Of a stretch of DNA of 58,080 nucleotides, positions 34,645-44,196 are shown one piece after another. Each line of letters starts with the position of its first letter. Position 1 is the stretch's first letter. The notes beneath the pieces were generated by a model that was not told where the DNA came from, ran no database searches, and worked only from the letters and a program-made list of their open reading frames with translations. Where the stretch lies: NCBI RefSeq assembly GCF_011947195.1, contig NZ_JAATVY010000032.1:1-58080 (forward strand), written 5' to 3'. This DNA is from Planosporangium thailandense. Its GTDB lineage: Bacteria; Actinomycetota; Actinomycetes; Mycobacteriales; Micromonosporaceae. Position numbers and translations under genes: made by a program.

Positions 34645-35601
34645 TCAGGGAGTGACCGGGCCGGCCACCTCGGCCGCCCGCCGGGCCACCCAATCGGTCA
34701 CGATCCGCACCAGCTCGGGCTCGACCGGCCGGCGCACCTGCTTCTTGTACGTGCGCAGCGTCGCCGGCCCGTCCTCGCGCCGGAGCAGGTGGGTGACGCC
34801 GGGTAGCCGGTGCGTCTCGACCGGTACCGGCACGAGCGCGGCGATGCGCTCGAGGTCGTCCGGCGGAACCTGGATGTCCTTGTCGCCGGTGACGGCGCAC
34901 ACCGGCACGCGCAGCCGGGCGAGGTCGGCGGCCGGGTCGTAGTCGAGGTACTCCCGGAACCACTTGGCGTTGAGCTTCCTGCCCTGGATGCGGACGACGT
35001 CGGTGGTGGTGCGGCGCAGCCGCTCATGGCTCTTGGTCGCCTTCGCCACCAGGTCGGTGCGCATCAGACGCAGCAGCGCGCGGACCGGAGCGGGCAGGCT
35101 CGGTACGATCGCGGCAGCCTGCCAGCGCAGATTCTCCGCGCCGGTCCGCGCGGGGCCCGCGAGCAGCACGACTCCGGCGATCCGCGCGTCCTCCCGCGCG
35201 GCCAGGGCGGTCGCGATCACCGCGCCCTCGCTGTGGCCGATGACGAACAGCCGGTCGGGGTCGATCTCGGGCCGGCCGGCCAGCGCGGCCAGCGCGGCCC
35301 GGGCGTCGGCGATGTTGTCGGTCAGCCCGGCGGCCAGGAACGTGCCCGTGCTCTCGCCGACGCCCCGCTTGTCGTAGCGCAGCGAAGCGACGCCCCGGGC
35401 GGCGAATGCGTCGGCGAGCTGCCGGGACACGCCGATCGGCAGCCGCCGGTGGTCGGCGTTGCGGTCGAGCGGTCCGGAGCCGGTGATCAGCAGTACGGCC
35501 GGGAACGGCCCCGACCCGGCCGGCAGCCGTAGGCTGCCCGCGAGCGTCTCGACCCCGGAGGTGAAACGTACGTCCAGGTCTGTTGTGCCTGATTCAGGCA
35601 T
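34645..35601 (-). CDS. Alpha/beta hydrolase (dienelactone-hydrolase/CocE-like)
   Basis: A 318-residue serine hydrolase without a signal peptide. LITGSGPLDRN is the oxyanion segment, YDKRGVGES follows, the nucleophile Ser lies in GHSEGA (about 150), and VTGDKDIQVPP and GVTHLLR hold the likely Asp and His. It resembles BAAT/Est-type serine aminopeptidase S33 family proteins, with an inserted helical lid at about 180-225. Its ATG is one base after the TGA of the PH-like gene, so translation is coupled. Expression is probably set by the winged-helix regulator that shares the divergent promoter. The substrate is unknown. Confidence 0.88.
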   Translation of the reverse strand: MPESGTTDLDVRFTSGVETLAGSLRLPAGSGPFPAVLLITGSGPLDRNADHRRLPIGVSRQLADAFAARGVASLRYDKRGVGESTGTFLAAGLTDNIADARAALAALAGRPEIDPDRLFVIGHSEGAVIATALAAREDARIAGVVLLAGPARTGAENLRWQAAAIVPSLPAPVRALLRLMRTDLVAKATKSHERLRRTTTDVVRIQGRKLNAKWFREYLDYDPAADLARLRVPVCAVTGDKDIQVPPDDLERIAALVPVPVETHRLPGVTHLLRREDGPATLRTYKKQVRRPVEPELVRIVTDWVARRAAEVAGPVTP

Positions 35602-35602
35602 G

Positions 35603-35947
35603 TCAGGCCTCCGGGCGGAGCGCGGCGGCGAGTGTCTGCGGATCGTCGGTGCCGAGCAGCAGGGACGCCAGGCGTTGACCGGCCAGCAGGACCCGGACGG
35701 CGGGCTGCCCGCCGCGTACGTCGACGAACTCGGCGCCGGAACGGCTGTGCCAGGTGCCCAGCTTGCGTACGCCCGGCAGGCCGAGCCCGACGCGCAGACC
35801 GTGCGCCGCCGCGAGCGCGTCCTCGACGATCTCGACACCGGTGACGGCGCTGAGCGGCACGCTCACGTCTCCGTGTACGGAGGCGACCTTCTCTGCCGTG
35901 GTCAGGTGGATCTTCAAGGTGTCCTCGGTGATGGCTATCTCGCTCAT
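35603..35947 (-). CDS. PH-like domain protein
   Basis: A 114-residue cytoplasmic protein. VSVPLSAVTGVEIVEDALAAAHGLRVGLGLPGVRKLGTW and FVDVRGGQPAVRVLLAG are typical of short bacterial PH-like domain proteins with alternating strands. Their function is unknown. It is the first gene of a two-gene unit with the alpha/beta hydrolase and is divergent from a winged-helix regulator. On the minus strand GATAAT lies nine bases before the ATG, inside a perfect palindrome, so it should be tightly regulated. Confidence 0.75.
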   Translation of the reverse strand: MSEIAITEDTLKIHLTTAEKVASVHGDVSVPLSAVTGVEIVEDALAAAHGLRVGLGLPGVRKLGTWHSRSGAEFVDVRGGQPAVRVLLAGQRLASLLLGTDDPQTLAAALRPEA

Positions 35948-35953
35948 GCCGAA

Positions 35954-35977
35954 ATCATTATCGGATTTGATAATGAT
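35954..35977. promoter_or_regulatory. Divergent operator with two GATAAT -10 boxes
   Basis: ATCATTATC-GGATTT-GATAATGAT is a perfect inverted repeat with 9-base arms. Each arm contains GATAAT in the direction of one of the flanking genes: 35969-35974 for the regulator, and 35957-35962 on the minus strand for the PH-like gene. A repressor dimer here would shut both promoters. Confidence 0.8.
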
Positions 35978-36001
35978 GTCAAATGTGAGAACATGTGATG
36001 C

Positions 36002-36547
36002 GTGTCAAGTGCCGAACTGCTGCTGCACCCGGTCCGCCTGCGGATCGTCCAGGCCTTCCTCGGCGACCGCGAGCTGACGACGGGCCAACTGCGCGAGGAG
36101 CTGCCCGACCTACCGACCGCGAGCCTCTACCGCCACGTCGCCACCCTGGTCGACGGCAAGCTGCTGGAGGTGGTGGCCGAGCGGAAGGTGCGGGGCACCT
36201 TCGAACGGACCTACCGGCTCAACCTGGCCAACGCCAACGTGACCGGGGAGGACGCGGCGACGATGAACGTCGACGCCCACCGGCGCGCCTTCATGACGTT
36301 CGTCGCGGCGCTGCTCGCCGACTTCGACCGCTACCTGACCCGGGACGGGTTCGACCTGGCCCGCGACGGCGTCGGGTACCGGCAGGTCGCGCTGAACCTC
36401 ACCGACGCCGAGTTCGACGCGTTCGCCGCCGAGCTCGGCGAGGTGCTCAGGCGCTGGATCGCGCTGCCACTCGGCCCCGGCCGGGCCCGCCGGCTGCTGT
36501 CAACCGTCGTCATGCCGATGGAGCAGCCCCGGCCGGCGACGGAGTAA
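36002..36547 (+). CDS. ArsR-like winged-helix regulator
   Basis: A 181-residue regulator. The first 75 residues form a winged helix: LLLHPVRLRIVQAFLGDRELTTGQL, then LPTASLYRHVATLVDGKLLEVV, followed by the wing. The C-terminal half is helical with TMNVDAHRRAFMTFVAALLADFDRYL, as in ArsR-like or PadR-like single-component regulators that bind small molecules; no metal-binding Cys pair is seen. It is divergent from the PH-like / hydrolase pair across a perfect palindrome and presumably represses both units. The start is GTG because the frame then begins SSAELLLHP; no clear ribosome site. Confidence 0.85.
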   Translation: MSSAELLLHPVRLRIVQAFLGDRELTTGQLREELPDLPTASLYRHVATLVDGKLLEVVAERKVRGTFERTYRLNLANANVTGEDAATMNVDAHRRAFMTFVAALLADFDRYLTRDGFDLARDGVGYRQVALNLTDAEFDAFAAELGEVLRRWIALPLGPGRARRLLSTVVMPMEQPRPATE

Positions 36548-36574
36548 TCCGGGGCGACCCGGCCGCGCCACCGC

Positions 36575-36580
36575 TACTAT
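36575..36580 (+). promoter_or_regulatory. -10 box (TACTAT) of ABC-F gene
   Basis: TACTAT ends nine bases before the ATG at 36590, which predicts a leader of about three bases. The gene thus seems not to have the long attenuating leader that many antibiotic-resistance ABC-F genes carry. Confidence 0.45.
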
Positions 36581-36589
36581 CGGCGACCG

Positions 36590-38213
<1,624 letters not shown>

Positions 38214-38227
<14 letters not shown>

Positions 38228-39191
38228 ACCCCGCGGCGTCCTCGGACAGCTCGCCGTGGGCGGCCAGCCAGGCGGCGTACACGGGCGACCCGGCCGCGAG
38301 GGACCGGTACTCCTCGGCGAGCCCCGCCCGGATGTGCGCGACGTGCCGCGCGAGGCACCCCCGCTTCGGCCAGACGAGGACGTGACGAGCGGTCAGCGGC
38401 GTGCCGGCCAGCGGGCGCACCGCGAGGTCGGGATGCGGCGTGGCGGGCTGCGCGAGGGCGACCGCGTGGCCGAGCGCCACCAGCGGTAGCCCGACCGCCG
38501 GGGGCATGGCCTGCCGGTATCGCGGGGTGAACCCGGCTCGGGCACAGGCCGATTGGAACTGGTTCAGGAAGCCGGTCTCCTCGCACTCGTCGAACAGCCA
38601 CTCCTCGTCCGCGAGGTCGGCCAGGTCGACCTCGTCGGCAGCGGCGAGCGGGTGTCCGGCCGCCAGGAGCACGAACAGCGGTTCGACCGCGACGGTCGCC
38701 CAGTCCACGCCCGCCGCCGGGGTGATCTCGGCGCCCGGCCAGTCGCTGACCACGGCGAGCTCCATGCGGCCGTCGGCGAGGAGTTGCAGGACCTGCTCGA
38801 CCGAGCGGTACACGTGCAGGCTGACTTTCCGGTCGGGCAGGAGATCGCTGACGACCACCACGAGCCGCGACCCCAACGGGGCCGGTAGGCAACCGAGCCT
38901 GAGCGTCGTCGGATCCGGGTCGGTCGGGCGGCGTTTCTCGACCGTGGCGTGCAGGTCGTCGAGGATCGGCAGCACGGCTCGGGCGCGGGTCAGGACGACC
39001 TCACCGAGCGGGGTGGGTTGCGCTCCGGACCTCCCCCGGTGGAACAGTTCGCCGCCCAGCATCCGCTCCAGCCGCTGTAACTGGGCGGTCAACGCCGGCT
39101 GTGACAGGCCGAGCGACGCGGCGGCCTTGGTGATGCTTCCGGCCTCCGCGATGGCATGGACGACCCGCAGGTGGCGGATTTCCAGTTCCAT
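38214..39191 (-). CDS. LysR-family transcriptional regulator
   Basis: A 325-residue regulator. The winged helix runs residues 4-62 (IRHLRVVHAIAEAGSITKAAASLGLSQPALTAQLQRLE). The effector domain follows with periplasmic-binding-like fold features, e.g. LRLGCLPAPLGSRLV and LADGRMELAVV. It is divergent from the secreted trypsin-like protease gene; a perfect 10-base-arm palindrome stands between. On the minus strand TAACAT (39198-39203) ends six bases before its ATG, so it is probably leaderless and its -10 lies next to that palindrome. It likely autoregulates and controls the protease gene. Confidence 0.92.
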
Positions 39192-39197
39192 CTGTCG

Positions 39198-39203
39198 ATG
39201 TTA
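39198..39203 (-). promoter_or_regulatory. -10 box for leaderless LysR transcript (TAACAT)
   Basis: On the minus strand TAACAT ends six bases before the ATG of the LysR gene, directly next to the palindrome. Confidence 0.5.
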
Positions 39204-39204
39204 T

Positions 39205-39230
39205 GAACCTTCGAGATTATTCGAAGGTTC
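39205..39230. promoter_or_regulatory. LysR operator-like palindrome
   Basis: GAACCTTCGA (39205-39214) and TCGAAGGTTC (39221-39230) are perfect 10-base arms with spacer GATTAT. It fits the T-N11-A rule for LysR sites and lies between the two divergent genes, abutting the -10 of the LysR gene. Confidence 0.8.
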
Positions 39231-39309
39231 TCGATGGGCGGCAGAGTACGGGCAGGCCCTTTTCACCCGGGGGCTGCCGAAGAATTCATCCACAGCTAAG
39301 GAGCTGCTC

Positions 39310-40191
39310 ATGCCGTCTCGCAGAATGCTGGCCGCCATCATCGGCGCGGCCGCCCTCGCCGTCATTCCGGTGGGTGTCGCCTCGGCGGGCACGAATGGCA
39401 CCGGCGCGGTCCAGACATTCATCGTGGGCGGCAAGAAGGCGCCACAGACCTTCTCCTTCATGGGCTCGCTGCAGAACCGCCAGGGTGACCACATGTGCGG
39501 CACCACCCTGATCTCCGCCGAGTGGGCGGTCACCGCCGGACACTGCGCGCTCGACGACGACAACCAGCCGGTGGACCCCGCACTGATGAAGGTTCGCTTC
39601 GGCTCCAACGACCGCAGCACCGGCGGCGAGCTCGTGGGGGTGTCGGATGCGGTGGTGAACCCCGCGTTCGTCAGTGACGGAACGCACGACATCGCCCTGC
39701 TGCATCTGAACCGTCCGGTGTCGCTGGCGCCGGCGAGAATCGCCACCAGCTCACCGCGGCCCGGCACCACCGTCCGGCTGCTGGGTTGGGGGCAGACCTG
39801 CCCGCAGCCGGGCTGCCAACAGGATGCGCCACGTCTGTTGCAACAGCTCGACCGACGCGTACTGACCTCGGCGAAGTGCCGCGCCGGCTTCGACCCGTCC
39901 TTCGAACTGTGCATCAGCGGTACGCCCGCGCGTACGGCGTGCTTCGGTGACTCCGGCGGGCCGGCGCTCGTCAACGACGGATCCGGGCTGGCGCTGGTCG
40001 GTGCCACCAGCCGCGGCGGCAACGACAACCCGGTCTGCGGTACCGGAAACGCCATCTACACCGACGTCACCGCGTTCCGTGACTTCATCGACCAGGTGAC
40101 CGGGGGCGAGGGCTCCGGGCAGGGCCCCGATCGGGGCTCGGACGGCTACCCGGGACGCGCTGGCACGGGCTCGTCCACGACCGGGTCCTGA
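39310..40191 (+). CDS. Secreted trypsin-like serine protease (S1)
   Basis: An exported chymotrypsin-fold protease of 293 residues. A signal peptide (MPSRRMLAAIIGAAALAVIP to VASA) is followed by the mature start FIVGGKKAPQ, similar to the IVGG of trypsins after activation. The triad is His near 78 in TAGHC, Asp near 127 in HDIALL and Ser near 215 in GDSGGP. Cys pairs are consistent with three disulfides. The C-terminal 35 residues are a Gly/Ser/Asp-rich tail without an anchor. AAGGAG is six bases before the ATG. The gene is divergent from a LysR regulator and probably induced by it. No inhibitor or chaperone gene is adjacent. Confidence 0.93.
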   Translation: MPSRRMLAAIIGAAALAVIPVGVASAGTNGTGAVQTFIVGGKKAPQTFSFMGSLQNRQGDHMCGTTLISAEWAVTAGHCALDDDNQPVDPALMKVRFGSNDRSTGGELVGVSDAVVNPAFVSDGTHDIALLHLNRPVSLAPARIATSSPRPGTTVRLLGWGQTCPQPGCQQDAPRLLQQLDRRVLTSAKCRAGFDPSFELCISGTPARTACFGDSGGPALVNDGSGLALVGATSRGGNDNPVCGTGNAIYTDVTAFRDFIDQVTGGEGSGQGPDRGSDGYPGRAGTGSSTTGS

Positions 40192-40232
40192 CGCCGGTCC
40201 GGCGTACCGCCGTGTCGACGGCGGTACGCCGG

Positions 40233-40739
40233 TCAGGCGCGGGCGGCGGCGATGACGCGGGTCAACGACTCGTGGAGGCGTTGGAGCTCGTCCAGACCCA
40301 TTCCGAGGCGCGCCACGACCGCGGCGGGTACGCGCTCGGCACGGGCGCGCAGCGCGGTACCCGCCTCGGTGAGGGTCACGGCGAGCACGCGCTCGTCGCC
40401 CGGATCGCGCTCGCGGCGAACGTACCCGGCCGCCTCCAGTCGCTTCAGCAGCGGTGACAGCGTCCCGGGATCGAGCTGCAACAGCGCGCTGAGATCTTTG
40501 ACAGATCGCGGGGCACGCTGCCACAACGCCAACATCACCAGGTACTGGGGGTGGGTGAGACCCATCGGCTCCAGCAGCGGTCGGTAGACCGCGACGACGC
40601 TGCGCGAAGCCACCGACAGCGCGAAGCAGACCTGACGCTCCAGCGCGAGCGGATCACCGGCGTCGAGGGCGACAGTCCCGCCGCCGACGGACTCCTCGCC
40701 GGCGGCATCCCGGTGGTCGGTGTCAGTCAGGTCACCCAT
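40233..40739 (-). CDS. ohrR: OhrR-type MarR regulator (organic peroxide sensor)
   Basis: A 168-residue MarR-family protein whose core matches OhrR: LERQVCFALSVASRSVVAVYRPLLEPMGLTHPQYLVMLALW. Cys38 corresponds to the peroxide-reactive Cys of OhrR. Such proteins repress the ohr peroxidase gene until oxidised by organic hydroperoxides. Here no ohr gene is adjacent. Upstream is the palindrome TTTGTGCACAAA between a TATTAT -10 and the start codon, fitting self-repression. The N-terminal 28 residues are an acidic extension. Function by family; the target gene is unknown. Confidence 0.88.
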   Translation of the reverse strand: MGDLTDTDHRDAAGEESVGGGTVALDAGDPLALERQVCFALSVASRSVVAVYRPLLEPMGLTHPQYLVMLALWQRAPRSVKDLSALLQLDPGTLSPLLKRLEAAGYVRRERDPGDERVLAVTLTEAGTALRARAERVPAAVVARLGMGLDELQRLHESLTRVIAAARA

Positions 40740-40761
40740 CGCGCGTCGCGCCCCTCCAAAG

Positions 40762-40773
40762 TTTGTGCACAAA
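40762..40773. promoter_or_regulatory. OhrR operator-like palindrome TTTGTGCACAAA
   Basis: A perfect 12-base palindrome 23 bases upstream of the ATG of the OhrR-type gene. It lies just downstream of the predicted transcription start (about 40779), so bound protein would block elongation or initiation. Confidence 0.65.
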
Positions 40774-40785
40774 ACGTTGGCCCGC

Positions 40786-40791
40786 ATAATA
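40786..40791 (-). promoter_or_regulatory. -10 box (TATTAT) of ohrR
   Basis: TATTAT on the minus strand is one of the most A/T-rich hexamers in the region. The -35 is not clear. Confidence 0.45.
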
Positions 40792-40942
40792 CGCTGTGGC
40801 CGGCGACGTGAGGTCTGCGACGAGGGTCCGCCCTGGTCGAGTGTGAGCTGCTCAGCGGGGTAGCTCTCGAAGTAGGCGGGCCCGGCGCACACGCGGACCC
40901 GGCCGCCCGGCTCCAGGCACGACAAGAACGGATGTCAGACCC

Positions 40943-41149
40943 GTGACCCAGCCCGACAACGAAGACGCCACACAGCCCAAGCAGCGCGACCGGCTCGGCC
41001 GGTTCCTCTTCTGGATCTTCGGTCCGCCCACCGCGAACGACGCGATCAGCGTCCACAGCCCGCAGGGCAAGGCGTACCTGGCGCGCCAGCGCGCCGCCCG
41101 CGAGCGGGAGCGCGAAGCGCGCCGGCGCAAGCGCGACGAGTCGCGGTAG
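40943..41149 (+). CDS. Small hypothetical protein with basic helical tail
   Basis: A 68-residue protein from a GTG. The middle has DRLGRFLFWIFGPPTAND, a short hydrophobic stretch, and the end is a strongly charged RxxREREREARRRKRDESR-type helix. No family is recognised. It may lie at the membrane or interact with nucleic acid. Ribosome site not evident. Convergent with the CopD-CtaG gene. Confidence 0.55.
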   Translation: MTQPDNEDATQPKQRDRLGRFLFWIFGPPTANDAISVHSPQGKAYLARQRAAREREREARRRKRDESR

Positions 41150-41162
41150 CGGCGGCCGCCCA

Positions 41163-43238
41163 CTACCGCCGGTTCGCGCGGACGCTGAGCGTCCGCAGGA
41201 ACGCGTTGTACCGGGCCAGGTCGTCGTCGGCGCCCTCCGTCTCGGCCCGGGCCGCGGCCCGGTCGAGGCGGCGCTGCTCGCGCTCGTCGGCGCGGATCCA
41301 CTGCAGGATCAGCACCGCCATGACCGCCACGCCGGGGATCTCGCCGAACGCCCAGGCGATGCCGGCGGCCAACTTCTGATCCGAGGCGAGCGAGGCCCGC
41401 CACGCGGGGTGCAACGCACCGAACCAGGACGCCGCCAGCAGCCCGGTGGCCAGCATCAGCACCACGCCGAAGAAGGCGTGGAAGGTCATCGAGGCGAAGT
41501 GCACCAGGATCAGCGCGTGGTGGGGCACCCGGCGACGCCCCGGGTCGATGCCCACGACGACCCAGAAGAACAGGTATCCGGTGACCACGAAGTGCGTGAG
41601 CATCACCAGGTGGCCGAGGTGCGTGCGCATCAGCACCACGAACAGGTTGCTGAAGTACAGGGCGTAGAGGCTCACCACCACGATCGCGAGCGCCACCACG
41701 GGGTGGGTGAGCAGCCGGGTGAGCCGGCTGTGCAGCGCCACCAGCAGCCACTCCCGGGGTCCCCGCACGGCCGGATCCGGTGACGGCCGCAGCGCCCGCA
41801 GCGCCAGGGTGGCGGGCGCGCCGAGCACCAGCAGCACGGGTACGACCATGGCCAGCACCATGTGCTGGGCCATGTGCACACTGAACAGGATGTAGGCGTA
41901 CCTGCCGAAGCCCAGCAGCGTCGCCGCGCCCAGCACCGCCACCCCGCCGAGCCAGCACGCCGTCCGCTCGACCGGCCACGCGTCGCCCCGGCGGCGCAGC
42001 CGCCACACCCCGGCCAGGTACGCGCCGGCGGTGACCACGACGACGGTGAGGAAGAACAGGTCGGGTACCGCTTCGGTGACCATCCGACCGACGGTCGGCG
42101 CCGGCGGCATCGCAAAGCCGAGAAGCCCGGTCGCCCGGTCCGGGCCCGGCGGGTTGCTCGGCACCGGCGTCGGGCTGCGCGACAGCGCCACCGCCAGTCC
42201 GAACGTGGCGGCGAACACGACCGCCTCGGCCGCGGCGAACCGCCGGAACGCCCCCGGCGCCCGGGCGCGCAGCGCCGGGAGGGTACGCCGCCGGTGGACC
42301 GCGCCGAACCCGCCGAGCGTCACCAGGGCGGCCATCTTGCCCAGGACCAGGACCCCGTACGCCGACCGCCACAGCTGGTCGATCGAGCCGAGCCGCACCC
42401 ACGCGTTGGCGGCCCCGCTGAGCGCCACCACGACGAAACAGCACAGCGCCAGCCGGCTGTACCGGGCGGCAGTCGCCGCGAGGACGCCGGTGGCGCGCAG
42501 GGTCAGCAGCGCGGTCAACCCGCCGGCCCACAGCGCGGCGGCGACCACGTGAAAGACGAGGCTCGTCACCGCGACCTCGTGGTTGCCGGCGCTGGCGGCG
42601 TGGCCGGTGAACCCCGGCAGCAGCACCGCCACCACGGCCAGCAGCGCGGTCCCGGCGGCGGCGTTGCGCCGCAGCAGCCGGGCAGCGCCCACGGCGACGA
42701 CAAGTGCGAGCCCTACCTGCGCCATGTACATCTGGCCGGTGGGGACCGACGTGACGAAGCTCGCGAGCCCCGGACCGGAGACCGCCTGCGGCAGCGGCGC
42801 CCCGAGCAGGTCCGACAGCGTCAACACGATCACGACCGCCGAGGCCACCGCCCAGCACAGCGCGGCGATCGCGGCCCGGCGCACCAGGCGGTGCCCGGCC
42901 GCCGAGACCAGTTCCCCGTCACCCGGCAGCAGGAAAGCGGCGGTCACCGTGAATCCGACGGTCACCGTACCGAGCACGTTCGACAGCAGCAGCGCGACCG
43001 GCAGGCCCCAGGTGGTGCCGGTACCCGGCGCGGGCAGACCCGCCACCTGCCCGGCGCCCGCGCCGCCCCCGGCCAGGAGCGCGACGACGAGCACCGTCGC
43101 GCCGGCGACCGCGGCGATCCCGACCAGCGCGCCCGGCCGGCCACGCCGCGGTGGCGCCGGGGTGGAGATCGGGGCGGACGTGGCGGTCGCGAAGGAGGCC
43201 GGCCGCGCGGCCCGGCGCGGCCAGCGGGCAGGACGCAA
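41163..43238 (-). CDS. CopD-CtaG fusion, copper import/cytochrome oxidase assembly membrane protein
   Basis: A 691-residue membrane protein with about 16-17 helices. The N-terminal half (about 60-370) is CopD-like: TGQMYMAQVGLALVVAVG, GFTGHAASAGNHEVAV and HVVAAALWAGGLTALL carry the conserved His residues thought to bind copper. The C-terminal half (about 395-670) is a caa3-type CtaG domain: FSVHMAQHMVLAMVVPVLLVLGAP, and LMLATGLLAASW. Such fusions are common in actinobacteria and are linked to copper supply for cytochrome c oxidase. The TTG start follows a GAGAAGG ribosome site. Upstream on the same strand, across a hairpin, is the YcnI-type gene; both probably serve copper handling. The usual DUF461/PCuAC and Sco genes are missing here. 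Confidence 0.92.
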   Translation of the reverse strand: MRPARWPRRAARPASFATATSAPISTPAPPRRGRPGALVGIAAVAGATVLVVALLAGGGAGAGQVAGLPAPGTGTTWGLPVALLLSNVLGTVTVGFTVTAAFLLPGDGELVSAAGHRLVRRAAIAALCWAVASAVVIVLTLSDLLGAPLPQAVSGPGLASFVTSVPTGQMYMAQVGLALVVAVGAARLLRRNAAAGTALLAVVAVLLPGFTGHAASAGNHEVAVTSLVFHVVAAALWAGGLTALLTLRATGVLAATAARYSRLALCCFVVVALSGAANAWVRLGSIDQLWRSAYGVLVLGKMAALVTLGGFGAVHRRRTLPALRARAPGAFRRFAAAEAVVFAATFGLAVALSRSPTPVPSNPPGPDRATGLLGFAMPPAPTVGRMVTEAVPDLFFLTVVVVTAGAYLAGVWRLRRRGDAWPVERTACWLGGVAVLGAATLLGFGRYAYILFSVHMAQHMVLAMVVPVLLVLGAPATLALRALRPSPDPAVRGPREWLLVALHSRLTRLLTHPVVALAIVVVSLYALYFSNLFVVLMRTHLGHLVMLTHFVVTGYLFFWVVVGIDPGRRRVPHHALILVHFASMTFHAFFGVVLMLATGLLAASWFGALHPAWRASLASDQKLAAGIAWAFGEIPGVAVMAVLILQWIRADEREQRRLDRAAARAETEGADDDLARYNAFLRTLSVRANRR

Positions 43239-43267
43239 CGCTTGCCTTCTCTCGTCTCGACGGCGTC

Positions 43268-43303
43268 CGCGTACGCCCTACCCACTCGGGCAGGGCGTAC
43301 GCG
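43268..43303 (-). terminator. Strong hairpin between YcnI and CopD-CtaG genes
   Basis: Perfect 12-base arms CGCGTACGCCCT (43268-43279) and AGGGCGTACGCG (43292-43303) with a 12-base loop, directly after the stop of the YcnI-type gene. No U-tract follows, as is common in actinobacteria. It may terminate or attenuate, lowering expression of the downstream fusion gene relative to YcnI. Confidence 0.7.
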
Positions 43304-43320
43304 CGTACCGCCGCGAGGCG

Positions 43321-44049
43321 TCAGGAGGCCGGGCGGCGCCTCCAGGCCAGCCCGGCGAGCACCAGGCCCGCCAGCGCCACGACCAGGGCCGCGATCCCGA
43401 AGCCGAGCCCGAGGCCGGCCCGCGACCGGGCGGTGTCATCGGCGGCCTTCGCCGTGCCGGAACCGTTCGCGTCGGCGGACGTGGCGGTCGCGGCGCCGCT
43501 GACGGACGACGCCTTGGCGAGCTTCAGCGTCGGCGCCGGGTGCGCCGGCTCCTTGCCGTCGGCGGCCGGCTCCTCGATCCACCGGACCACGTCGCCGTCG
43601 GAGTACGTCTGCAGTGCCTTGAACACGATCTTGTCGGTTTCGGGCAGTGGGCCCGCCGAGACGTCGAACTCCTGGAACTGGCCCGGCTGGATCGCGGTGT
43701 CCGGGCTGTTGGCCTTCCACACGATCTTCGTGACGGCCTCGGTGATCTCACCGTCGTCGCTCTTGATCGGCTGGGCCAGCTTCGACTTCGTCGCCGTCGC
43801 GGTCCACCCGGTCAGCGGCTTGACCGACACCGACGCGATCGGCGTGTCCTGCGGGATGTTCACCTCCACCTGCGTGGTGGAGGCGTTGTCCTTCTCGTTC
43901 GGTACCCGGAAGGTCAACTTTGCGTAACCGCCCTGGGCGGCGTTCGACGGGTTGACCGTCACGTGCGCCGAGGCCGGCGCCGCGGCCAGCAGCACCGTGG
44001 CGAGCGCGCCCGCCACCACGGCCCCCGACCGGATCAGTACCTTGCGCAT
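43321..44049 (-). CDS. YcnI/DUF1775-family copper-binding protein
   Basis: An exported, membrane-anchored copper protein of 242 residues. The signal peptide ends ASA with His29 as mature residue 1 (HVTVNP), the histidine brace ligand in YcnI, which also uses a Trp and Glu seen in the region KIVWKANSPDTAIQPGQFQEFDV. QGGYAKLTFRVPNE is the family's opening strand. After a low-complexity Ala/Ser/Thr linker comes a C-terminal membrane helix and RRRPAS tail. GAGGAGCC precedes the ATG. It is upstream of the CopD-CtaG gene on the same strand and may hand copper to it. Confidence 0.92.
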   Translation of the reverse strand: MRKVLIRSGAVVAGALATVLLAAAPASAHVTVNPSNAAQGGYAKLTFRVPNEKDNASTTQVEVNIPQDTPIASVSVKPLTGWTATATKSKLAQPIKSDDGEITEAVTKIVWKANSPDTAIQPGQFQEFDVSAGPLPETDKIVFKALQTYSDGDVVRWIEEPAADGKEPAHPAPTLKLAKASSVSGAATATSADANGSGTAKAADDTARSRAGLGLGFGIAALVVALAGLVLAGLAWRRRPAS

Positions 44050-44183
44050 GAAGGCTCCTCACAGCTTCAACGGCGATGTCGTTACACAACGTGGGGATAG
44101 TCGCCGCCGGCGCCGGACAAGTTCCCGGCGATCCCGCCCCGCCCGGTGGACCGGGCGAGGCCCCGGAGCACGGCCATCGCCGA

Positions 44184-44189
44184 TACGCT
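44184..44189 (+). promoter_or_regulatory. -10 box for leaderless transcript (TACGCT)
   Basis: TACGCT ends seven bases before the GTG at 44197, which puts the start of transcription at or one base before the start codon. Confidence 0.45.
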
Positions 44190-44196
44190 CGCCCGT

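Noticed and set aside
36548-36589. Attenuating leader upstream of the ABC-F gene
   Set aside because: The predicted transcription start is about three bases before the ATG, leaving no room for an antibiotic-sensing leader peptide.
38401-39309. In-frame extension that would add about 300 residues to the trypsin-like protease
   Set aside because: It runs antisense to the LysR gene and lacks any domain; the ATG at 39310 has a strong ribosome site and a signal peptide follows.
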